This document shows, one piece after another, positions 47,690-58,835 of a DNA stretch of 64,000 nucleotides (position 1 is its first letter; the number at the start of each line of letters is the position of its first letter). Where the stretch lies: the NCBI GenBank assembly GCA_010909165.1, contig MU008181.1:992001-1056000 (forward strand), given 5' to 3'. Position numbers and translations under genes: made by a program. The notes below the pieces were generated by a model. It saw nothing but the letters and a program-made list of their open reading frames with translations. It ran no database searches and was not told the origin of the DNA. Source of the stretch: Anthoceros angustus (Eukaryota > Streptophyta > Anthocerotopsida > Anthocerotales > Anthocerotaceae).

Positions 47690-47905
47690 TGAGGAAGATA
47701 AAAAGTGCGATTTCATCCACTATTGCAAGGAAAACTTATCTTTCTTGCTAGCCTTGTTGAGCTTACGAAAATGAACACATATCCAGATTTCCCCATTCTT
47801 CTTCATCAAGATGACCAATGGCGACACCCATTCAATTGATGTACTCTATAGGCACAATGAACGCTGCAGGAAGCAGCGTCTCGACTTCGTCTTTCACTTC
47901 TTGCA
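47690..47905 (-). pseudogene. Ty3/gypsy reverse transcriptase fragment
   Basis: The minus strand gives LLPAAFIVPIEYIN, then in the next frame WVSPLVILMKKNGEIWICVHFRKLNKASKKDKFSL. This is the start of a gypsy-type RT (usual form WVSPVVxVPKKNGxIRxCVDFRKLN). A frameshift and the change of D to H in CVHFRKLN show decay. The same fragment is repeated at 48,850-49,070 as part of the tandem duplication. Confidence 0.8.
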
Positions 47906-48849
47906 TGTGCTTGGGAGACTAAGGGCCTTTTTACCCTATACCTCTTCGCTAGCGCTCTACATGTGTCTAAGCGACCCATTACCCTAAAACATGATGGCCA
48001 ACAATCATGCAATCGTAAAGCTTTTGAACAAGTAGAATTAGATTTCGATGTGAAATTAGTTCTCGGGATCCTCAAGCAATAACGACTCTTGAAATGCACA
48101 AAGACACAAAACCAAGTCCATGACACAACATCGCATCCCCCACAAAAGTTGACCGTGCAGCAACATCTATGCTAGATACACTTTTGCACTTTGGACATCC
48201 CATGTACCTGCCAATGGTCGCTCCAACGGGGTACTACAGTGCGGTGGCCTCCATGTGGCCACTAGTTTGACCCAAAAATCTTTAGCAAATGGATAGCCGG
48301 TGTTCAAAAGCCCTTGCCGCAAGCATTTCTGATGTCTAGTTAATTTATATTAATCCAAAGTTATTAGCTAGCTAGCATCCATATTCGAGCTGTGTTTTGC
48401 AATTTCCATTAGGCAATTCGGACATGATACCAAAGCAAAATTATATATAGCCTTACCTAAAATTCTTTCGAAATTAAAGGGTTTAGTCCACCTTGTGTCA
48501 CTCTTGCAAATGCTATCCAAATTCCGCCTTACGTAAACAGCTTTGCTCATGAGGTACTGTGGAGTGGATAAGCCTCCGAACGCAAACAGATTGGACAAAG
48601 ACAACAATCCATGAATTATTCCGAATCTCTTGTTCACGCCTGGGTTTGGTGCTCGCCCATAACCACAGGTTCTTGGACCGCCAACCTCGTCTCGATGTTC
48701 TCTCCGCTCAATCTTATGCCTCGCCGGCTACCATACAAGAATTGCACACACTCCCTCGTTAACCCTCACCACAACAGCGTGAAAAATAGCCTTCCCCAGC
48801 GGCCCCTAAAATGCAACTCACCTTGATGGTGAGGAGTTGGAGGAAGGTG

Positions 48850-49070
48850 AGATTGAGGAAGATAAAAAAAGTGCGATTTCATCCACTATTGCAAGGAAAA
48901 CTTATCTTTCTTGCTAGCCTTGTTGAGCTTACGAAAATGAACACATATCCAGATTTCCCCATTCTTCTTCATCAAGATGACCAATGGCGACACCCATTCA
49001 ATTGATGTACTCTATAGGCACAATGAACGCTGCAGGAAGCAGCGTCTCGACTTCGTCTTTCACTTCTTGC
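48850..49070 (-). pseudogene. Ty3/gypsy reverse transcriptase fragment, second copy
   Basis: Duplicate of 47,690-47,905 with the same WVSPLVILMKKNGE block and the same frameshift, plus two extra a bases near 48,865. Confidence 0.8.
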
Positions 49071-49088
49071 ATGTGCTTGGGAGACTAA

Positions 49089-50270
49089 GGGCCTTTTCGC
49101 GTGAGCGCCGACCCGAGCCCATGGAATTTTGCCGGGCCCGGGTTCGGCTGTTCGCATGCATAAAATGAACACCAGGCTAGGCACCGTCAATGGATGGTTG
49201 ACTGCAATCATCACAATTCTACCATTAATAGTGCCGGTTATTGCTGCACTTGTCACCATACTTGGCGATTCCAATCGACTTCCGAGAATGGAAGATTCTT
49301 ATTGCTTCGCAACACATTTGATAATCCATGCAGGAGAGGCCACAGATATAGAATTGCAAGCATCCATTCTTGGACTGAATGCTTGTTTGGCAATTCTTGC
49401 TTCTTTAGACAGAATGCATGCAGGGCTCTCAGAATGTGTGTCCAAATGGCTTAGGCCAAATGACATTTATAAGAACATGGTTATTAAGCATCCTGCGCTT
49501 GGATCGGTACTTAGATGGGGTGCCTAAAGGGAATGGATGCCCTTGGTGCAAGTAGCTTAGGCATACCATGGTACAAGTTGTTTAGTACCAAGTCCCATGA
49601 CGGAAATCCGTCCTTAGTGGGCTTAAATAAAATTCTTCTTCTTCTTCTTCTAGCATGGATTGCATTACGGGCAATATTACATCAAACCCTGTGTCAAGGA
49701 TTTTTGGCTTCTTTATAGAAATGTGGTTGCTATCACAGATCAAGCAAGGTTTGCTCGATTCTTCCGTTTCAAGCCTAGCTCCTTCTCTTATCTTTGTGAG
49801 CTAGTACAGTCGTTGATGGTGACTCAGGGCGTGGAAGGATTTAACAGCATACCAGAAAGAGTCTTGCCAGTCCATAAACAGGTGGTTGTGGCTTTATGTA
49901 GATTTGCCACAATTTGTCGTTTCTCCTTGCAAGTTGTAGTATCAACTCCTGTGCTGTTTAATGGCAACATGCCTTCTTTGTTGGTGGATTTGACACCTCC
50001 TGTGAGGGTTGTTGGTCGGGATCGAAGTGTGGTTGCAAAAATGAAACCCTTGCAAAGCTACCATGCAGTAACTCTTCAGTGGCTGGACACTTAGATTGAT
50101 TGCCCGTTGGCGGTGGAGAACTAAAATTCACACATGATGAGAATGGAGAAAACATTTTAAAGAGATTTCTCTGGAACATTGAGGAGGATGACAGCGAAGC
50201 AAGGGAAGCTGTATGAGAGTCGTACGCAAGGCAACCGGCTGAACCACAATCCCAACCTGGAACTCTGAAT
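49089..50270 (+). pseudogene. PIF/Harbinger transposase relic
   Basis: From about 49,660 the plus strand encodes FARFFRFKPSSFSYLCELVQSL, then IPERVLPVHKQVVVALCRFAT, the N-terminal part of HARBI1/PIF transposases. The catalytic DDE core is missing. An acidic tail (ELKFTHDENGENILKRFLWN) lies at 50,110-50,200 and could be the C-terminus after an internal deletion. Upstream, 49,165-49,525 has an open frame with a hydrophobic start (GWLTAIITILPLIVPVIAALVTIL) that I cannot place. Piece 49,447-49,552 is the dispersed repeat also found at 23.75 kb. Confidence 0.65.
49447..49552 (+). repeat. Dispersed repeat shared with 23.75 kb
   Basis: See the entry at 23,745-23,842. Here it lies just before the Harbinger-like coding remains. 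Confidence 0.7.
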
Positions 50271-52598
50271 GCACCACTAAATAAAGACTAGGCTGCGTGA
50301 AACGGGGAGCACAGCCCTGTGCATCAATTTTAAGTTCATCTCCGCTTCGCGATTTTTCGCGTAGTGATGCCCAAGTCTGGGATCATGCAAAACCAACCTA
50401 AGAGGCTACGGTTCATCCTCTAGATAAATCTGACATGCCATTGTGAAAGAGAATATTTACATACTCAGTAGACCTGGGAGTTAAGGTATGGTTGATAAAA
50501 TACCTTTAATGCCCTAGCTAATGTTGAATACAGATCTAGGGTGCCAATTTAAAGGATCTCCGGGATGGGATAGTTGAGACACAAAAAATGACATAGGCCG
50601 TCCATATAAGCATCATCATAAGACCCGACTGGATGTGATATGTAGTGTGTGTGTGATAAGATGTTTTGGTAAAGACAATGGCTCCAAGCAGGCCAGCTAG
50701 CTGGTTCCAAACATAGCGTGAGTGGGCCATGCCAGCTTTATCCAAGGATGCAGAGGATCCTAAGCCACAAAAGAGCGCCAAGACGTTGAGGGCAAGTATT
50801 TTTAGAGCAGCATGTAACGGGGACTGGGCAATGTATGGGGCTTGACCCCTTTGTTATTTCAATACGGAGCTTGTCAACTCCATGCTTCTGGCCATGGGTC
50901 TAATCAGCCATGTTGTTGTTTGAATGTGTACACGCTCACTCCAGGGTCTTGCTACCACTAAAGGGATACGAAGCTTGAGAGTCTGAGAGATGTTCAAGTC
51001 CTTGCTTGGCTAACCATCGGTTGTCCTCTTGTGTACCTTGGTTTGCGGTGTTACTAAATACTGTAAGCTTGCCTGACTAACGCTATGTGCAAGCGTGTGT
51101 GTGTACTCCTATGTGTGTCCTAGCATTTGCTCATCGCCGTGGAGTCTATATAGTAGGCACATCAACCACCACGGCCGTGTCCTCTTCAGAATCAGTGTTG
51201 CCTACCGTAGTGAATTATGCTTGAATGGGAATGCCTGCTACCTTAACCGTTCCTACCTGTGCTATTACCCCCATGTAAACCACCACCTAACAGTACGCTG
51301 TTTCTTCGTCTTAAAAAGGCGCGCTTTTTAGTAGTGTCACAAGCTATCAAGAAGGGCTGGCGTCATAATCAACAGAGAAATCCTTCCCCTTCTATAGAGG
51401 TAGGTGCAATATGAACACAGACACATGTCATGGCTAACTTCATATACCTTCTCTGGGCCGCAAATTTAAAAGTGTATTTGTCCACCTATAAAACACTATG
51501 CATAATTATGACCTCCAATGCAGATTACAAAGAATTTAATTGTGCGGATACCCTTGACACTGGACTTTTTCATGTATATTGGGTACAATTGTTGCAGTAA
51601 GTCTCACCACTCTCACGAAGGGCAAGAACAATTGTTGTAAAAAAATGTTGCGAAGGATTTCCTTGTACGTCACCGAAGGCGATAAGGAATATCAAAGTCG
51701 TCACTGGGCGGTTTGTGTGTGACAACTTTTTTTCGCCAGTGTTCTACTCTTAGATGCCTCCGCATCTTCAAGATTCCTTCATCTTATGCGGGCGTTCTAT
51801 TCTTAGATGCCTGAGAGTGCTAGCTTTCAAGCAACTATGTAGAGAAGTGGTAAAAGTTATTTTTAGTAAAACCTATCAATCAAAATTTGAATTTTTCTTT
51901 TTTTCCGCATCTTTAAGATTTCTTCCTCTTATACGGGAGTTCTACTCTTAGATGCCTCCGTATCTTCAAGATTCCTTCGTCTTAAACGGGCGTTCTACTC
52001 TTAGATGCCTCCGCATCTTCAAGATTCCTTTGCCTTATACGGGCCACATTGTCGCATGACGGGCCGTATGCGGCAAAAAATTTTCTGTCTCACAACTTGG
52101 GCTCTGGTGTTCGGATGTTGTCATCTAGGATTTTCCTGCTATTTAGGGTTTTCTTACATACATACACATGTTTCTGTTCGCCTAGAACACACATGCACAT
52201 GTTTGGCCCCCGTGTGAAGGCCCCGGATATTCGCTTCCATTCGATAAATACAGATGCAACGGCTTGCCATCAGGTCACGACATCATTGTCCTCCAAGCCA
52301 TCTGTGGGGCGACTTTCGCTGACGGCCAGCCGGGCGCGCATAGTCCCGTGTCGTTGTAACAAGGGGTCCGTTCCCAAGAGAATGATAGGTTCCGTTTGGC
52401 ACGTCTCAACCGATTCTCACCTCACAGTCGTTACCGTTTCGGACTCAAAGCGTGCGCGCTCGCAGTTTCACTACTAACTACTCTTAACGTCCACCGACAG
52501 GCCCGGCGTGGCCAAACGTTTAAGGACTCGTTCACGTCCGTATCCTACCAGTCCGCCCCTCGTTCGTCTAGTCCGTTCTCCTCACCACTCTCACTACG
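50271..52598. other. Spacer with short repeats, no gene recognised
   Basis: No domain on either strand. Bases 51,740-52,050 hold a repeat listed separately. Bases 52,200-52,600 become GC-rich and lead into the 52.6 kb duplication. Confidence 0.4.
51735..52045. repeat. Interrupted tandem repeat, about 52-base units
   Basis: At least four units: ttctactcttagatgcctcc, gcatcttcaagattcctt, then c.tctta.acgggcg. One unit is split by about 110 bases (51,815-51,905). Confidence 0.85.
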
Positions 52599-53075
52599 CT
52601 CATCGTTCTTTTGGGAAGAGTGGGTGGGTTGCGTGGTCCGGACCTCCGTCGTCGTTCCGCCAGGCCTCTCCATCCGGGCTCTACACGCCCTCCCGGAGTT
52701 CCACCGGCTCACGCGTTCCGGTCCGTTCAACGTCGGCCCCCGGCTCTGGAAGAGCAAGGGTCTCTGATCGTTCGCCTCGCACACCACCACCACGTTGGGT
52801 CCGTCACGGGACCTTGATCAATCTCTCCGGGGCATCGTTGCACTCGCTCATCGTTCTTTTGGGAAGAGTGGGTGGGTTGCGTGGTCCGGACCTCCGTGCC
52901 GTTCAGCCGGCCTCTCCATCCGGCTCTACACACCCTCCCGAGTTCCAGCTCACGCGTTCGGTCGTTCAACGCCGGCCCCGGCTGGAAGAGCAAGGGTCTC
53001 GATCGTTCACACACCACCACGTTGGTCCGTCACGGGACCTTGATCAATCTCTCCGGGGGTGCGCTCAATGACTCG
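52599..53075. repeat. Tandem duplication, 248 and 229 bases
   Basis: Copy 1 is 52,599-52,846 and copy 2 is 52,847-53,075. Both start ctcatcgttcttttgggaag and end after gatcaatctctccggggg or similar. Copy 2 lacks about a dozen separate runs of 1-5 bases, for example gtcgtcgtt against gtgccgtt and ggtccgttc against ggtcgttc. Confidence 0.92.
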
Positions 53076-53402
53076 GGACTCACGTTAGCAAAAGGCGCAC
53101 AAGGGTCTACAAGGGCAGCGGTATCCACCCCAAAAGAAAGATGCTTTACTAGAGCAGCCCCTGCCCTCTTATACTACGCCCAAGGGCGGCGTCTTTATTA
53201 CACTCCTATTACGAGTGGTAGCCCACTGGGTGCCTTGCCGCCTATTCCCCTCTATTCCGCCTATCTACGTCGTCGATGGTGGGGCTGGGAGTGCCCGTGG
53301 TTCCACCTCGGCGCTGGTGGCCCAATCCCTAATCCTGACATCTGCGGCGCACCCAATCGGATGATCCGCGAGGCGGGGCCCCTGCCCCTTCCCGAGACTC
53401 TG
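53076..53402. other. Spacer, possibly LTR or UTR of the adjoining element
   Basis: GC-rich, no coding signal that I trust. It lies on the 3' side of the minus-strand gag-like element and could be part of its terminal repeat, but I could not find the partner. Confidence 0.3.
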
Positions 53403-56400
53403 TCAAGTTGAGCTACCCCCGGCGGTCTGACAACCGCGGTAACCACCACATCCCCCTCTCCGTCCTCTCATGACCTCCAAGTGGGTGCCTGCTCTGTGGG
53501 GCCACCAGGAGACTGCTCCGCCTGAGCAGGTCGGTGGTGATTCCCCCTCTCCTCCTGAGTCCGGACCTTGGGGTCCGAACTCGACTCTGGAGTCCGGACC
53601 TTGGGGTCCGAACTCGACTCTGGAGTCCGGACCTCGGGGTCCGAACTCGACTCTGGAGTCCGGACCTCGAGGTCCGGTCTCATTTCTGGAGTCCGGACCT
53701 CGGGATCTGGTCTCATTTCCGGAGTCCGGTCTCATTTTTGGAGTCCGGACCTCAGGGTCCGAACTCACGGGTCCTTGAACTTCTCCACTTGGGGGTCCGT
53801 CCTCGCCCATCGGACCCCCTCGGCTTGGGCCTTCCCGGACTTCCCCCTCTCCGTCCCCCTGAGGGGCCCTCGTCCCTTCCTTCCCTGGAGGGGTGCGGCA
53901 GGCTTACCTCATGCCTCGTAGTGTCCGCCATGTCCTGCTCCTCCTGATGCTCCTCCCCACTGCTGCCCTCGTCCCCGAACAGCGCTACTAAGGTTCCGAT
54001 GGCTGTACTATCCCCGGGGCCTTCATCTCCTCCCCCTCCCTCTGATCCATCCGGAGGTCCGTCGATTTGACGGGGTTGGCTCAGGACCTCCAAGGCCTTG
54101 AGGAGCTCGGCATGGTAGTAGGCAAAGTCTGAATCGACTTGTTGAATTGCCTCCTCCACATGCGCCCGAGCACAGTACTCCCTTCTCGGAGTGCTCCAGC
54201 GGTTGGGCGTCTTGGCGGCTTCTTTGGCTCTCTCCCTTAAGGCCGCCAAGCCCAGGTTGGCGGAATCTCTTGAGGCCGCCAAGGATGCCTCCGTCACTTC
54301 TTGCGCCCTCTTGCTGCTTGTCTCTTTCCATCTCCAGCAGTTTACTGGCCAGCTTACGGCCATGGCGCAGCGTTCTCCTTCCACCTTCCGCAACTAGACC
54401 AGCAACTTCTGCTATGCTTTCAGAGCTCTCGCCCCACCATTCATCCTTGCTTGGAGCTCCGCCATCTCCCTTCCCAAGCGGTCCGGCAGCTCCGCCCGGT
54501 TCCTTGCTTCATCCAAATCTTTCTCCATCTCGGCGACGTCCTGCTCCTTGTTTCGCCGCCGAACCTCCTCCGCCCTCCAACAGAGCTGGAGCCGCTCTAT
54601 CTCTCATTCGTGGTCCTCAATTCTTCCTTGGAGGTCCCCGTTCCGTTCCACCGTCACTTGGAGCTGCTGCTCCAAAGTCTCCTTGCGGTCTTCCATCTCC
54701 TGGCGCCGCTCCTCCGTCCTTTGCAGTTGTGCCCGGAGATCCTCTATCTCCCGGTTGCTAGCCTCCCTCTCCTGTGCACAGCTTGCCCGTGCTTGCTCCG
54801 CCGCCATCTGTGTGGCCTTCAGGTTGGCCGCAGCTGCTCCTGCCGTCTCCCTCCACCGGTTCCGATCTCGCCGGTAGTGGTCCTTGTCCGTTTTTGCCGC
54901 GGCTTCGGCCTCCCGCGCCCCCTTCACCTGAGCCTCCCAGGCTTGGTGTTGCTCCTGCCGAGCCGTCTCAGCCAGGTCCTTAGCCCGTTCTGCCTGCCTT
55001 TGGGCTTCCTCGGCCTCCTCTTGGGCCACTTCCCTCCGTCTGCAAAGGTCCTCCGCCTTTGCTTGGGCCTCCTAGCGCTTGGTGATTGTGAGGATCTGGT
55101 CCGATCTTGTTGAACCGACCTTGCCTCCGTCTCCGCCTCCCGGCGCTTCTCCTCCTCGATTCTCGCGAGGGTCTCCGCCTTCCTCTTGGCCGCTTGGGCT
55201 GCCTCCACCTGACCCTGGAGCAGCACCATCCGTCTCTTGGTGGCCTCCACTTCCTGGGTCTTCTTTGCCGTTCCGCAGAGACCCCAGAGCATGCCGTCCA
55301 TGACGGTTGCCAGAACCCGCCGCGTCTCCTCCACGGCCACCGCTGGGGAGACACCCAGGAAGTCCGTCGTGGGCGCGGGCATCTCTCGGTCCATTAAGGA
55401 CCGCCATACTACAGTCCGGAGGGAGACCGGACTAGGATCTCCGGACCCAATCAGGACCCTCAGGTCCTGAGTGTTTTGGTCCGGACCTTCCACCTCCTTG
55501 GCCCTCTTGGCCGCTAACTCCTTCTTTGGCCGCCTTCTCTTGGGGCTTGGAGGTGGTGAGGGGTCTGAGTGGCCCTCTTGCCTCCCGGGGACAGTGACGG
55601 CCTGGGTGGCCGCCAAGGCCTCGCCTTGGGCGGCATCTCTTCGCCCACGGCCTCCTCACTTCCGCCACTCGTGGCGGGGCAAGGACCGTGCGGTTCTGGG
55701 CGCCACGTTGGTGGGGATCGTCTTCCGTCTCTTGGCCACCCGCCTAGTCCGGCGGGGTTCGGGTCAGTCGTGGGCGCGGCATCTCTCTTCGCCCTTCTTG
55801 GCCTCCGCCTTCCTCTTGGCCTCCTCCTCGAGGGTGCTCCGTTGAAGGGACTAAAAGGAGGGAAGCGGGAATATCTTCCCATACTTCCCGGGGTGGCGAG
55901 GGGTTCCGTTCCAGACGTATGGAGTCCGGAATCCCCTCCCAGTCGTCCTCCTCCCGGACTCGCTTGGCCTTGGAAGGACGGGCCTCCTCCTCGGCTCTCC
56001 CTCGTGCTCTGCACAGACCTTCCGGAGCGCCCGCTCCTCCTCTCCCTCCTTCAGGAGGTTAAGGTGCCCCCACACATGGATGAGGAACGGCGATAACGCC
56101 GATGGGGGCGGCTTCTCGCTCCGCAGCTTCATGGCCTCCTGGTTGATCCTGGCGAAGATAATCCTTCCCCAGTCGGCCTTCTTCCCTCTCTGTAGGGCGT
56201 GGAGGAATACCAGTAGGTTATCACCACGGTGGTCCACCTTGGTGAGCGTATTCCAGTGGACAATGCTCTTCGCCACTGTCCTCATCCTCCTGTCCAACAG
56301 GTCCGACATCAACCACCCGTTTGAGGACCGCTGCGTCCCCGGCCTCAAGAGCGCCGCTTCCACCTTCCCCCTCACCTTAAGGGGCTCCGGGACTACGCCC

Positions 56401-56800
56401 CCAATTTCTTCTTCTGGGCGATTGTAGACTGCCCTCAGGACCTCCACGGTCCACCTTCTAGGGTCCTCCCTCAGACTCTTGGAGCGGACCTCCTTGTTGG
56501 CCACCGCCAACATTTTCCGGGCGTATTCTCGGACCAAAGCGACGCTGTCGAAGGTTCAGACAGCCTGGAAGATATCCAGGTGCCAGTCCTCCAGTAGCTC
56601 CTCCGCCTCCTCCAGCCAAGGACCGAAATTCGGATAGCGCTTGGTGACAATATTTCGTTCCACCAAGGGCCAGGGTTCCCACGTCTCCGCCGCCTTCTTT
56701 GGCCCCATTGCTATGCGCAGCTTGGTCTGCTGTTGGGGCTTGAGGCTGAACAAATCTTCTTCCTCCTTTCCGCAAGGCTTGCGGGAGGTGAGTCACTTAA
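53403..56800 (-). pseudogene. Gag-like coiled-coil transposon protein, broken
   Basis: Minus strand, starting near 56,753. The N-terminal region reads ETWEPWPLVERNIVTKRYPNF and is followed by an in-frame TGA (about 56,556). The frame then continues with FDSVALVREYARKM, VAKSIVHWNTLT, LLVFLHALQRGKKADWGRIIFARI, the pattern of the plant transposon protein domain next to gag. Then come basic Arg/Pro-rich sequence and a long coiled coil rich in Ala, Glu, Gln and Arg (about 55,030-54,600 and 54,400-54,150), ending in an acidic tail. Pieces lie in three frames with several stops, so it is not intact. No protease, RT or integrase is visible here. A real host coiled-coil gene with unseen introns is less likely. 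Confidence 0.55.
53565..53775. repeat. 33-base minisatellite
   Basis: About six units of ggagtccggacct.ggggtccgaactcgactct. The unit is a multiple of three and open in all minus frames, giving an 11-residue repeat GPRGPDSRVEF. Each unit contains the palindrome gtccggac. Confidence 0.92.
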
Positions 56801-58835
56801 TTGCGCTGGTCACCGAAAAGACAGAGTAGGGTGTCTTTGCACGAGGCTAAAAGCCGACGTCGCCGAGAGAATGGCCTTGGCTCGACCAGCTGGCGCGAGT
56901 AACGGCGCGGGAGGCGTCCTTCACGCCTCTGTAAGTCCCGCATTGCTTACTCGCATTGCTTTCATTGCCGCCGCGCATTACTCTGACTTACTCGCGCATG
57001 TACTGAGCGTGGTTACCGCCTACACCCACACTGCAACCCTACGGTCCTGGCTCGCATGCTGTCGCCTCAAGACTGCCCACGTGGCGCCTGCTGCGAATAC
57101 GCCCCTGCTCCAAAGTTACCTTTCTGGCGTTTATTGCACATTTGAGTGCAGCCCGGACTTACCGCGGTTGCGTGCCTCCGACGTGTGATCCGTAGCCGTT
57201 CCGGAGTGTGGTCCGTAGCCGCTCCGGAGTGCGGTCCATAGCCGCTCGAGTGCGGTCCGGAGTCTCTCTGGAGTGCGGTCCTGAGTCTCTCTGTCTACTC
57301 CGGGGTGCAGTCTGGAGTTACTCCGGCCTTATTTCTCCCTTTTCGCCTTATTTTCCACTCCACACTTACGAAAAAAACAAAACCTAGCTTATTACCTACC
57401 CAAGGGGAGAGCCCACAGTCCACACCATCTGCCATAGAGGCATGGTCAAGATCTGCTGATGACCTGCTCAAGGCCTGTGCAAGGCCGTTTCCCCAATTCC
57501 TGCTTAAGGCGTGCTGAAGGTTTGCTGAAGACTTTTGAAGGTCTGCGAGAACGTGCAAGCGCCAATGTTCCCGCAGCCCTAAGAAAGAAAAACATGTGTA
57601 TCGCACGCAAAATGATTCTTGACACATCTTCTAACGACATCGGTACATGAGAGGCAGGCCCCCTCGCTCCCCCCCCTAGCCAATGTCGTCAAGTTTGTGA
57701 CCTAAGAAGTTTATACGGTGGGAAAACTTCTTATGTAACCTTCGATATAAACCCTTGGTATAACGGTGGTAAGATCGTATTCCATAAGGTGAAGGTCTAA
57801 ATGGCATGACAAAATGAGCGGTTGGTGAGTAAATTACATAATGCGAAACTCCTTCGCACAGAATAGATAAGCTTTTGTAGGAAACGGTGCATTCACCTAC
57901 CAAGCCTAATTAAATCCGTTGCCTAAACAACATCCTACTCTGTAACAAGATTGGAAGTTTGAAATTCTATATTAGGTAGGAAAAAATGGATAAATTCCAT
58001 GGTGCACACCGTACCATTAAGCAAAACCCTTAACCCCAGAATGACTGAAGGGTCGCGGCCTGCTCATGACGATACTTAGGATGAATGCGCTCCGAAATTT
58101 CTAGGTGCCGGATGGACGATCTGTTAATTCTGCTAAAACAGGGTGCCTTGGGCCTCCATGTGGGCTAGCCAATGACCCCTCGCGTGTTCCCATCCGCTTT
58201 GATCTGAAACCCATCGCGCCTACTTTTGCGGTGATAGCACGCTGGGTTTGTGGTGTTGGCGCCATTAGACACTGAACTCTGGACATGCAAAGGTACGCAC
58301 TCCAAAGTTCTGCCTCTTGCGTCCTAACCACAACACAATCGCTCAAGATTGTACATCATTGACACAAAGGAACACAATCTTCCTTCACAACCCAGTACAC
58401 CAAGCACCGAAGCATTGAACCAAAAAGTAACTCGTGGCCCTCTAATGAGATAGGCAAAGCCCAAGTGCTATGTGCACACCCAAGGGTACGCGTCCTCACA
58501 CCATGGCTTTAGGGTTTATCATGCACACAGCCCAATGCGGTGGCCGGGATGGCGGAGCCGGTGTGGAGCGGAGAAGTTGGTGCCTATGTTGCCGGGCTGG
58601 AGGAGCGCGGTTGTGGAGAGGGGGGAGATCGCGGACGCACTCTCTCCTTCCCGGCTCATATGAAAACGGCGAACTGACCTTGGGTCAACTATGGAGGCAG
58701 CCACTCTCTGACGTTCAAAACACGATTCAAGGAGGCAAACATGGTCCAATTTAGAAGGCTATGGATCTATTTGCTGCGAGCGGATCGACGGGAAGAAATT
58801 GCAATGTTCCGGGAATTCTTTACCGTGCTGAATTT
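56801..58835. other. Spacer, no gene recognised
   Basis: Bases 57,185-57,320 hold a repeat listed separately. Bases 57,410-57,560 have short repeats of the form ctgctgaaggtttgctgaag. Short open frames at 57,680-57,900 and 58,470-58,750 show no domain. Confidence 0.4.
57185..57320. repeat. Degenerate tandem repeat, about 22-24 bases
   Basis: About six units of ccggagtgcggtccgtagccgct or ctctggagtgcggtcc. The ggagt..ggtcc phrase recalls the 53.6 kb minisatellite. Confidence 0.8.

Larger units (their letters stand above)
46719..49088. repeat. 1.2 kb tandem duplication
   Basis: Copy 1 is 46,719-47,923 (1,205 bases) and copy 2 is 47,924-49,088 (1,165 bases), direct orientation. Both begin ggccttttta, and the same gggcctttt string recurs at the far end (49,089). 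Long stretches are identical, but there are clusters of short indels, nearly all deletions in copy 2 (for example around 48,410-48,480 and 48,560-48,730). Confidence 0.93.

Noticed and set aside
46719-49088. CRISPR-like array or satellite
   Set aside because: There are only two long direct copies, with no short regularly spaced repeats.
53565-53775. CRISPR-like spacing in the 33-base repeat
   Set aside because: Units are contiguous with no unique spacers; it is a coding-compatible minisatellite.
58470-58754. 94-codon open frame
   Set aside because: No similarity to a known family, short, Gly/Arg-rich, next to repeats.
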